This document shows positions 54,651 to 63,086 of a stretch of 64,000 nt of DNA, piece by piece. The stretch is taken from assembly GCA_922989275.2 (NCBI GenBank), contig OV277861.1:15710540-15774539 (forward strand). The letters are read 5' to 3'. This DNA is from Gari tellinella. Taxonomy: Eukaryota > Mollusca > Bivalvia > Cardiida > Psammobiidae. The first letter of the stretch is position 1, and the number at the start of each line of letters is the position of its first letter. The position numbers and the translations under genes were made by a program. The notes under the pieces were generated by a model, which made no database searches, was not told the origin of the DNA, and saw only the letters and a list, made by a program, of their open reading frames with translations.

Positions 54651-54896
54651 CAGTGGAGAAAACGTTATTCTTTTCCATTTAACCGCAAACAAAACGCATA
54701 CACAGTGCATTAAAGTAGAGAAAATGACAGATTATTGGAACTCCTGATTATTAATTTTAACTTGAGTGGCAAACAGTTTGGAGCCTGGTCAGACGCCGGG
54801 TAACCCGGCGTCTGATCTGGCTCCAAACTGTTTGCAACGGAAATAATTTTTTAATGTAAACGCCTTTATTGTGAAAGAATAACGTCTTCCCCACTG
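54651..54896. mobile_element. Family D MITE
   Basis: TA-bordered, with ends CAGTGGAGAAAACGTTATTC and AATAACGTCTTCCCCACTG. Core 1 is at about 54770-54835 (GTTTGGAGCCTGGTCAGACG, apex GGGTAACCC). It is more diverged than the copy 0.6 kb upstream. Confidence 0.88.
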
Positions 54897-54969
54897 TAGT
54901 TCATGTATCTAGGCTAATCTTGTTTGTAATTTCGTCCTCTATAAAGTCATTAGACACCAATCAATGTAC

Positions 54970-55190
54970 TTAACCCTTTACTCCATATTTACGCAATTGT
55001 CACCTTTGATTTATTCCTTCCCTGAAGATTATAGTTCCACTTTACACGTTCATAAATATGTACAATAAGACATATTTGTGTTTTATTTCTAGTAGTTGCT
55101 AGCTTATAGCAGGCTGAAAGTAACGTTCAACCTGCTTTTAGTGGTCATCTATCATCAATACTAGAAACAGGCTATAGAGTAAATATTTAA
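54970..55190. mobile_element. Family B MITE with collapsed hairpin
   Basis: TTAA borders both ends, with ends CCCTTTACTCCATATTTACG and GGCTATAGAGTAAATA. The core 2 keeps only its outer stem (TTATAGCAGGCTGAAAGTAA joined directly to CGTTCAACCTGCTTTTA). The inner GCAGAATGCGCC / GGCGCATTCTGC part is gone from both arms. A family A relic (CCTCAATGGCGTCATAAAG, GATCCGAATCAGACGCCG) begins at the right TTAA. Confidence 0.8.
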
Positions 55191-55432
55191 TCCTCAATGG
55201 CGTCATAAAGATCATTTGCAATCAGTTTTGATCCGAATCAGACGCCGCTGTCAAAACTATGGATTGGCATCAAATTTCTGCTCTATTTTATCGTTTATGC
55301 TGATTGGTTTATCTTCATTTTCCTTAATCTGCGAATTTTCACATTAAGACGTAAAATGTTGAAACGAAACAAATAAAAACCATCCTGATTAGACGACGTG
55401 CTACGTAGAATCTGATGTAGACATACATTTCT

Positions 55433-55679
55433 TTAACCCTTTCATGATCAAATTTATCGTGAGGTTTTTACGCCTTCATCGCCATAATGTCGTCTGCTTC
55501 AATATTGTTGTCTACAAATATCGTTTCAAAATTAGATTTAAGACGTATAACTGACGTAATTTAAAAAGCAAGTAGCAAACAGTTTTATCCTGATCAGACG
55601 CCTCGTTACGCGGCGCCTGATCAGGATCAAAACTATTTTCAAATTCGCTTTATGACGTCATTGAGAATGAAAGGGTTAA
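55433..55679. mobile_element. Family A MITE (TTAA target, core 1)
   Basis: TTAACCCTTTCATGATCAAA on the left and TTGAGAATGAAAGGGTTAA on the right. The body has ATTTATCGTGAGGTTTTTAC and CGTCTGCTTCAATATTG. Core 1 is at about 55570-55635 (TTTTATCCTGATCAGACGCC, apex TCGTTACGCG). It is in the opposite orientation to 39472-39709. Confidence 0.88.
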
Positions 55680-55736
55680 CAGCACGGGTGTTTGCGTTAT
55701 TTCCAGCAAAACTTTATGTCAAAATTAATTACAACT

Positions 55737-55932
55737 TTAACCCTTACCATGCTGAATGTCTGCTTCAAATGTATTTTCTGCCAATATAAATCAAAATTAA
55801 TTTTTAAGCTTTTCAAATGAACGAAAGACTGAAGAGGAGTGGCAAACATTTTACATCAAGATCAGACGTTACGGACGGATCCAAACTGTTTGCAAATGTA
55901 CGCCAAGTCGCACTTAGCGTGTTAAGGGTTAA
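55737..55932. mobile_element. Family A relative, hairpin partly lost
   Basis: TTAACCCTTACCATGCTGAA on the left and GCGTGTTAAGGGTTAA on the right. The interior has CTGAAGAGGAGTGGCAAACA, CATCAAGATCAGACG, then CGGATCCAAACTGTTTGCAA, so the apex stem is missing. Confidence 0.75.
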
Positions 55933-56743
55933 TGTAATCAATGCCTGATGCAAAGAATATAATGATCTTCTCCATAACGATCAAGGGAATTAGCGGGAGT
56001 GATGTTAGTGATATAAACACGTGTTTATGTACAAAACTAACACTACAGATAATAATGTGACTCGTCGTAATCGTGACAGTTGCATATTACTGAGCTATTT
56101 CAGGCCTCTTGATAAATGGGTTTGGTGAAGGCGTAAATGAATCTGAGTCTTTGAAATATGTCACACACATATGGTGATTTGACATACCGCATTTATTTCT
56201 ATGTTTATTACGACGCTATGACGTCATCTGCTTTAAACAATTGTCGTCTGTCTTTATTTCTCAAATTTAAACTTATGGTATCTTCACGGAAGTTATATCG
56301 TTATACGTATCAAATAGTGTGGCTCCTTATACACGCCAAGTTTCTCGGTGTCGAATCAAGATTTAAACTAACCGTTGTACTCGCGGTTAAAATCAGGGAC
56401 CCGTCTTACGAAATGTACGACAACACCGGTCATAAATCAAATCTTTAAAATACATCTCTTTTTTTTCAGATTACTCAATATACTCCTGTCTTGTGGCATC
56501 TCTTTGGAATCATCTTGAAAAGACGATTCCAAAGAAATGTATCAAGAAAGGAAGGATGTCTCAAGAAAGGAGTCGATGGAGAAACAAATAATAATTGAAA
56601 AGTTCATAACCTGTCTTACGACAATATTTGTCGTACGACGTTTTATAAGTTTCCGGTGTAGTACAGTTTTGCCATCACCCAGAGGATGTTGAATTAACTC
56701 CTGTTAATCCAGTTATGCCAAGCGTATTCTTCAATGCGTATAT

Positions 56744-56936
56744 CAGGGCTCCAGATAAGGGGAGTATTTCAAAAACTAAAATATTTATTTCTGCTTTAAA
56801 CCCTATGGTGTCACTACTCATTAGAATCGTCTCAAAGAGACGATTCTAATGAGTAGTAACACCATAGGTTTTGGTGCTAAATTAAGTGAGAAAATGTTGG
56901 ATTTGTGCAATTTACTCTCCCTTATCTGGAGCCCTG
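56744..56936. mobile_element. Family I (hAT-like) MITE, best copy
   Basis: The ends CAGGGCTCCAGATAAGGGGA and CTCCCTTATCTGGAGCCCTG are inverted repeats. The centre is a perfect stem, ACTACTCATTAGAATCGTCT / AGACGATTCTAATGAGTAGT. The flanking 8-mers GCGTATAT and GTATATAT agree at 6 of 8 positions, a weak trace of a hAT target duplication. CAGGG-type ends fit hAT. Confidence 0.85.
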
Positions 56937-57015
56937 GTATATATTTTTATGCAAGGGGTGCCTGGTCTAAATTTTCATTTTCGTATTGTTTTATATTGAA
57001 ATTACTGTCAGGAAT

Positions 57016-57072
57016 CAGTGTAGACTCTGACCAGACGCCGCATGATGCGGCGTCTGGTCAGAGTCTACACTG
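57016..57072. repeat. Core-1 hairpin with covarying arms
   Basis: CAGTGTAGACTCTGACCAGA / TCTGGTCAGAGTCTACACTG around CGCCGCATGATGCGGCG. The arms pair perfectly, although the sequence differs from the commonest core 1 (CAGTTTGGATCCTGATCAGA) at several positions in both arms. TTTGCC follows, as in other copies. No outer ends were recognised. Confidence 0.9.
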
Positions 57073-57209
57073 TTTGCCTATATGTCCCTTTTAGGGCTCG
57101 GCACAAATTTTATTTTGGTTAAAGAAGATGTCGGGGTTTCTGTAATTATCCAAGAAGCAACAATCTGTCCTTTAAGCTATGTATACTCCTGTGTTGAAGG
57201 ACTTTCAGT

Positions 57210-57634
57210 TTAACATTGTTTGTTTTCATTACTTGTGGTAAGCTGTGATTGGCTGTACTGATTTGTTCATATCCCCACCATGCCTTGTCGGGACTATTTT
57301 CTCTTAGTCAAACTTTTCTCTGCATGCAGCAAGACGCCGAATGACGTCATCGACGTTGACGTTACTACAAAACAACGTCCTATGGCGGAGGAAAAATACT
57401 GAACACGCATGTCAAATTCTATTTTTTTTTTTTTTTTTTTGTTTATTCAGTAGTGACATTAAATTATAAGGAATAAATTGAAAAATATATTGTGATCATG
57501 GAGATATAAAAACAAACAAAAAACCTAGTCACACTTTCGTATGAAATCGCCTTGGGGTTTCATACAGTGTGACCAGGTTTATTAGTTTCATACCTTTATG
57601 AATACAATTAATAGTCGAATTTTTTCCTTAAATG
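57210..57634. mobile_element. Family J repeat, copy 2
   Basis: It follows 997-1480 in order: TTAACATTGTTTGTTTTCAT, GTAAGCTGTGATTGGCTGTA, ATGCCTTGTCGGGACTATTT, GACGCCGAATGACGTCATCG, CTACAAAACAACGTC. It then has the terminal hairpin (CATGGAGATATAAAAACAAA ... CAGTGTGACCAGGTTTATTA). A T-homopolymer of about 20 bases lies at 57421-57440. Confidence 0.75.
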
Positions 57635-57701
57635 ATCACTAATAATAAAAGTTTGGTACTGTGAAACGTGTTCTGTTCACAGACATTCGGTTACACTGTA
57701 T

Positions 57702-57952
57702 CAACCCTTTCATTGCCAATGTTGACGTAGTTACCCGTCTAACACAGTCGTAGTTGTATATTATCGTCTGTTTTGATTTTTGTCTGCTTTAGCTTTACAT
57801 TTTGGAATATTATGCGGTTTTTGACAGAAGAAACTTCAATAAAAATGTCAAACAGCATGGATCCTAATCAGACGTTGCGTGATGCAGTGTCTGATGAGGA
57901 TCCAATCAGTTCGCGGATGCCAGTGTTTCGGGCTTGGCAGTGAAAGAGAGAA
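57702..57952. mobile_element. Family A MITE subtype
   Basis: Left CAACCCTTTCATTGCCAATG, body TATTATCGTCTGTTTTGATT and TACATTTTGGAATATTATGC, core 1 GCATGGATCCTAATCAGACG with apex TTGCGTGATGCAG, right GGCTTGGCAGTGAAAGAG. It has the same subtype layout as 43091-43332. The right TTAA is degraded. Confidence 0.75.
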
Positions 57953-57959
57953 CAAGATA

Positions 57960-58206
57960 CAGTGGAGAAAACGTTATTCTTTCCCAATAAACGCGTTTAC
58001 GTTAAAACTAGTATTTTCATTGCAAACAGTTTGGAGCCAGTTCAGACGCCGGGTAACCCGGCGCCTGATCAGGCTCCAAATTGTTTGTCGTCTAGGTTAA
58101 AATTAATATTCAGAAACGTCGAAATATTGTCATTTTCTTCATTTTATTACAATGCGTTTGCGTTTCGTTTCCGTTAAAACGGGAAATAATAACGTTTTCT
58201 CCACTG
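57960..58206. mobile_element. Family D MITE
   Basis: TA-bordered, with ends CAGTGGAGAAAACGTTATTC and AATAACGTTTTCTCCACTG. Core 1 is at 58020-58088 (GTTTGGAGCCAGTTCAGACG, apex GGGTAACCC). Open frames over it (57879-58100 and 57962-58177) are hairpin translations. Confidence 0.9.
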
Positions 58207-58283
58207 TAGATGGCGAAGGCGTATCCCTATGTAGACAAACTTAGTGTTACTACATAGAACATACAGTAGACAGAGAGCATGTG

Positions 58284-58890
58284 TAGTATTCCCTCCCAAC
58301 TACGGCCCATCCGAACAACGTTTCCCTCCTAACAACATCGCTTGCCGCTGTTTCCCAAAACAAGATATGTATGTCTAACATATCCACTGTTGCAATATCG
58401 TTTGCTTAACCCTTTCCCCAATAGAAGCGCCTTTTAGCGGATATGATTTATTCATCCGCTGAAGAAAATAGTTCCAATTTAATCAGTAATAAATATGTTT
58501 TATAGGGAATATTTTCTATATTATAGCACATAATAGCTTAAAGCAGGCTGAAAGTAAAGCATAATGCGCCCTCAGGCGCATTCTGCTTTACTTTCAACCT
58601 GCTTTAAGTAGTCACCTATCTTAAGTACTAGAAATAGGCTATGAGGTAAAGGGTTAAAATTGTCGTTTGCTGCTTTTTCTCAAAGTTATGTATAGGACAG
58701 TTTGATAGAAGAAACATAAAAACGAGCGACAAACTGTTTGGACTCAGATCAGACGCGGTTTCCGATCTGGTTTCAAAATGTTTGCAATTGTACTTAAAGA
58801 TACTTTAATGTCCCTCCCTATAACAACTCCCTCCGAACAACACATATAATTTTAATCTCCCATTGGGTGTTGTTGTGGAGAGGAAGGAGC
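58284..58890. mobile_element. Family E MITE interrupted by family B
   Basis: Left AGTATTCCCTCCCAACTACG, and right GTTGTTGTGGAGAGGAAGGA with a degraded terminus. Its body matches 35389-35660 on both sides of a family B insertion (CACTGTTGCAATATCGTTTG before, AAATTGTCGTTTGCTGC after). Core 1 is at about 58730-58785 with the apex stem partly lost (GATCAGACGCGGTTTCCGAT). Confidence 0.78.
58406..58657. mobile_element. Family B MITE nested in family E
   Basis: TTAA borders both ends (58406-58409, 58654-58657). The ends are CCCTTTCCCCAATAGAAGCG and CTATGAGGTAAAGGG. Core 2 is near-perfect (TTAAAGCAGGCTGAAAGTAA, apex GCGCCCTCAGGCGC). Compared with the uninterrupted family E at 35389, the insertion sits at TGCT[TTAA]AATTG against TGCTGAAAATTG. 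Confidence 0.92.
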
Positions 58891-59229
58891 CAATGACTCA
58901 GTACGGAAAACATTTGTTATCTTCCAAAATACGACATGTAAAGATGAGAAGCCTTGGGATTCGAGTTGTACGTAGTCTCGTATCAAAACTGACTGTCAAT
59001 CTGATTAAACCTTCTAAGCGAAAAGTAGACAATTAATCTCAGATAAAAAAAATACGAAATAGTTTGTGTCTTCCAAAATTGAGACTTAAAATGCCAAACT
59101 AATTTAAGGTTTAAAATAAGTTCTGTGCCAGACTTACTTTCCTACCACTAACAAATGTCCCCTGGTAGAATTACCTTATTACAAAAAGGTTGGTGTTCGC
59201 TGTTGAGGTTGATGCCCAGCGCTTCTAAT

Positions 59230-59473
59230 TTAACCCTTTCACTATCAATGACGCTTTAAAGCGCGTTTGCAAACAGTTTGGGTTCTGATCCGACGCCGCG
59301 TAACGCGGCGTCGGATCAGGACCCAAACTGTTTGACACTCTTATCGATATTTATTAAGTCATACAACGACGTTAAATCTATCTTTGTCTTGCAGACAACA
59401 ATACTAAAGCAAACGACAATAAAACGGAGAGGGGGTAAAACTATCCCGAATAATTTGATCATGAACGGGTTAA
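59230..59473. mobile_element. Family A MITE (TTAA target, core 1)
   Basis: TTAACCCTTTCACTATCAAT on the left and TTTGATCATGAACGGGTTAA on the right. Core 1 at 59268-59334 is nearly perfect with a shared change in both arms (GATCCGACGCC / GGCGTCGGATC). The body has CTTGCAGACAACAATACTAA and GCAAACGACAATAAAACGG. Its right TTAA is followed at once by CCCTAATAAGG, the start of another, decayed TTAA element containing GTTTGGATCTAGACCAGACG. Confidence 0.9.
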
Positions 59474-59702
59474 CCCTAATAAGGTCGTAATGTCGTAATA
59501 TCGTCTGATACGAGTTTTCGTCTGCAAGTTTTGTTCATTTAAGGAATACTAACACATGTACAGTTTAAATTACAAAATTTTAACAAGTTTGGATCTAGAC
59601 CAGACGTCATATCAGGATGCATGAAACTGAATCCGAACTATTTTACAATACCACTAATTTTGCGTATGGCACGCAAATGGATAATGTGTTTGTGGCTAAT
59701 TA

Positions 59703-59904
59703 AAGTAAAACCTTATTTTTAAGACCACTAAAACGAAGGCTAATTGGTGTTTAAAAGACAGGTGAAAGCTTAAAGCAGGTGATAACAAACTGGAAATTCC
59801 TATGGCAGCTTTATGCTTTATCGTCATATTGCTTTAAACAGTCACTTGTCGTAAATACCAAATAATCAGCTCTATTTTGTGGTCGTAATAGAGACATTTT
59901 ACTG
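59703..59904. mobile_element. Family C MITE, diverged
   Basis: Left AAGTAAAACCTTATTTTTAA, then ACCACTAAAACGAAGGCTAA, which also occurs at 61339. The core-3 stem is AGCTTAAAGCAGGTGATAAC ... CATATTGCTTTAAACAGTCA, and the right is GTGGTCGTAATAGAGACATT. Confidence 0.75.
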
Positions 59905-60932
59905 TTTAACCACCAGGAATATCAGCAAGTACAAACAGGCATCAGACATTTCCCGGAGGCATGTAACACTTTCGCTTTTTTGTGATGTCGTCGGATTTTA
60001 TTCTATTTCAAATTAAGTACAAATTAACCCCAGTCGCTACAGTTCGACTCAATGCAACTTACTCTTATTTACTCGGTTGAAACCCGGGATTATAGAAGTC
60101 ACCGAGGTCGAAAAACCTTAGTCTATTTTAATGTTAAAAAATGGGCAAGTATCGTGTACGAAATTTCGAAGTTTATTTTAACATCTTCGCTCTCGAGCAA
60201 TATTAATTTGCAAACTGTTTCGGTCCTCAATAGGATGAGTTCAACAATAGCCATACCGGCTTTGATGATAAACTTTTACCTGATACCGGTAAATGTTCTT
60301 AACTAGCAAGCGTCGCTTGTTCTTTCTAAAGTCGAGGGCTACAACAGTATCATTCCGAAAAGTAAAGAGCAGACACCGAGCTTCAGATAAGGATTCAAAA
60401 TGTTTACAATTCTTACCCATGTACTTTTCCTTAGCCTTCCCTTAAGCAATTGTTTGAAAACAATAGTGCAATAACAAGCGATATCATGTTAGAAACGATT
60501 AAACTCTGTGCACTGATATCAGGTAAGTAAGGGCAATACGTGTACTAAGTAATAGCATATAATACTTGGAGAACCTTCTGTTTGCAACTGAATTATTCAT
60601 TTCGAACGATTGTGACCGTTATTTAAATTGAAGTAAACTAGGTTCATTTAAGAAGGGTATAATTGTTATTGAAATGAACTCTCTACAGACTTGCGCCTTA
60701 TTTTATCTAGGTTGTAAATTGAAAGTAGGATTTCCACCTGCACTGCCATGACGTCATCAATTTAAAACAATTGTTGTCTGCTTTTATAAAATTTATATTT
60801 TAGATAGGGGTTAGTCTATGGAATGAGTTAGAGATTGTCACAGATAGAATAAACTGATTTTTAGTGTAAAGTTGTATAAGATAATGATATCATAGTAAAT
60901 ATCTGGCATGAATGGAATGTGACTGTTGCATT
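59905..60932. other. No recognised gene
   Basis: An 84-codon open frame at 60052-60306 has no known motif. Short ATG frames near 60486 are discussed among rejected items. No repeats were named. Confidence 0.45.
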
Positions 60933-61123
60933 TTAACCCTTTCGGCGCCGACTCGCATAAAGTCGGTTTTGCAAACAGATCAGCCGCAGGGGATATTTAT
61001 ACATTGTTTTGTACCGCACAGAGCAATGCCATATACTATTACATATAAATATAAAATACTTCGCTAAGTTGTCGAATGATTCCAGACCAGCTGTACACTG
61101 TGAGAGTTGCTTCAACGGGTTAA
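60933..61123. mobile_element. TTAA element related to family A
   Basis: TTAACCCTTTCGGCGCCGAC on the left and GTTGCTTCAACGGGTTAA on the right. The core is reduced to a short remnant (AGTCGGTTTTGCAAACAGAT, CAGCCGC). Confidence 0.55.
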
Positions 61124-61317
61124 TGTTTGAATGATATTGGCATAATATTGGTGATGCATTTAGCATCAAAACTGATAGAGAGGTTGAGGTAGACTAAAAT
61201 GATACTCTTTGACGGTCGGTATAACTACGATGGGTATAACTGTGGGTTGTTTACTTTGCCTATTGAAAACAGAAAATGAAAAACGAAAAAGAAAACCAAA
61301 AAAAACGGATGAATATA

Positions 61318-61523
61318 CAGTAAAACCTCGCTATTACGACCACTAAAACGAAGGCTAATTGAGTGTATAATAGACAGGTGACAGATTAAAGCAAGGTTAC
61401 AGTGAAACAGAAAGCTCCTATAGGAGCTTTCTGTTTCACTGTCACCTTGCTTTAAGCGGTCACCTATCGTAAACACCCTAATAATTAACATAATTTAGTG
61501 GTCGTCATAGCGAGGTTTTACTG
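61318..61523. mobile_element. Family C MITE, best copy
   Basis: TA-bordered. The left end CAGTAAAACCTCGCTATTAC and right end GTCATAGCGAGGTTTTACTG pair almost perfectly. Core 3 is a strong hairpin: GGTGACAGATTAAAGCAAGG, CAGTGAAACAGAAAGCTCC, apex TATA, GGAGCTTTCTGTTTCACTG, CCTTGCTTTAAGCGGTCACC. It is probably mobilised by a pogo/Tc1-like transposase (inference from TA and CAGT ends). Confidence 0.93.
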
Positions 61524-61525
61524 TA

Positions 61526-61898
61526 TATAAATAACCCAGCAGGCACGCAACGTTAGCCAAACGGCGAAACAACGTTGTATTAATGTTGATTCTACGCCGT
61601 ATGCACGTTGGGAATAGCTGTAAATTGTTGGTTACTTAAAGCGTTTTGTTTAAATTATATAGGTTTATACAGCGTTAAAATAGTAGTATTTTGTTTCGCA
61701 GCTAGGATGTTATTGCCGTAGAGAAAGTTTTGCAGTGGCTGCACATATTGAACTGACTGTGTAACAGTGTCATATAACCTCAATACTAAGTTTAAAATGA
61801 TATTGCAGACAACACTATTGAAGCAGATGACAATATAGCAATAAATGGGTAAATAGAGAAGATTGCGCCAGGCCACTTCACCGATGGATCAATGGGTT
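61526..61898. other. No gene; one family A relic
   Basis: About 61788-61848 (AATGATATTGCAGACAACAC, ATTGAAGCAGATGACAATAT) is a right-half relic of family A. Otherwise nothing was recognised. Confidence 0.45.
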
Positions 61899-61899
61899 A

Positions 61900-62145
61900 C
61901 AGTGGATAATCTGTTATTCTTTCCCGTTTAAACGCAAACGTACGCAAACGCAAAACACTAAAACGTTGAAAAGTACAACTTTTGGACAATTCTGATAATT
62001 CATCTTTATCTTGGTGGCAAACAGTTTGGAGCCTGATCAGACGCCGGGTTACCCGGCGTCTGATCTGGCTCCAAACTGTTTGTACTGCAAATAATAGATT
62101 TAGCCTAAACGCGTTTATTGGGAAAGAATAACGTTTTCTCCACTG
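61900..62145. mobile_element. Family D MITE
   Basis: TA-bordered, with ends CAGTGGATAATCTGTTATTC and AATAACGTTTTCTCCACTG. Core 1 is at about 62018-62085 (GTTTGGAGCCTGATCAGACG, apex GGGTTACCC). It has the same orientation as, and is very similar to, 2876-3111. Confidence 0.92.
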
Positions 62146-62146
62146 T

Positions 62147-62964
62147 AATAGATATTCAATTCAAAATGCTTCACATTATTTATCAATTCGTGATTCACTT
62201 AGCCGCTCGTGTAGAATTTAATTTCCGACCTCATGCATCAAGTGCTACTAATTTCTGTTTCTCACGATTCATTTGAAATTGAATTAAACTATATTTTTAT
62301 TTCGTCTTATGTAACTATCAGACGTAGATCTAGGGTTATATTTGATGCGTACTCTGTATCAGTTTGGATTTCCAATACTCCTGTCATTCTGTTTTCGAAA
62401 GCAATATCTAAATTTAATACAAACTTGCTGGTTCATGTAACACCATTTGCAGTATGCAGAACATGTTTTACATTTTGGCAGAATCGAAAAACGGGGGATT
62501 ATTACTGCACCATAATAAAGGGTAAATTCCTTCTTGTTTTTTAATGTTTTAAATTAAAACAAGTTCGGTCATGGCTTTTTTCAAGTGACATATACTTTAT
62601 TTACTTATTTAGTTTTTATTGATATCAAAGATCAATGCTGTTATCAAATATCGTTGATGACGCAAATACGAGATCAGGTGTAAATGCCGGCATATCTCGA
62701 TACCTTTCATGTTCGAAACAGCAACCAATGTAAACGAGTTGGCGGCCGATGTAACACCTAATGGCTTGTATACAAATATAATCGAATACATATATATGTT
62801 TCTTTATCTCAATTTATATAAAATGCAAAGCTTAAACTGATAATTAAAAAAGTTATACGATAAGGTTTATTTTCTTTCATGTACATCCAAATGGCATCAT
62901 ACCTTACTTCTCGTCTGTGTTCAGTGAAACATGCCCATTGACTGGTTTATTTTGTTTTGTTTTA
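62147..62964. other. No recognised feature
   Basis: A 103-codon open frame at 62233-62544 has no motif I recognise. It is AT-rich and probably chance. Confidence 0.45.
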
Positions 62965-63086
62965 CCCCGTCACCATCATATTGTCGTCTGCATCAATATT
63001 GTGGTCTGTAATATCATTTCAAACTTAGATTTATGGCAATATAATTGACGTAATTTCAAAACAAGTGGCAAACAGTAAAAGGGTTA
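62965..63086. mobile_element. Family A MITE lacking its hairpin
   Basis: CCCCGTCACCATCATATTGT, CGTCTGCATCAATATTGTGG, TTTCAAACTTAGATTTATGG and ACAAGTGGCAAACAG follow the family A body. It then passes directly to TAAAAGGGTTA, so the whole core 1 and the right arm are missing. Confidence 0.7.

Noticed and set aside
60486..60531. ATG, 13 codons (MLETIKLCALIS) and a strong donor CAG|GTAAGT
   Set aside because: The donor is good but the exon is tiny, has no upstream promoter signal or downstream exon that I can see, and such matches occur by chance.
62233..62544. 103-codon open frame, a possible exon
   Set aside because: No recognisable motif and no clear splice sites at its edges. Treated as chance.
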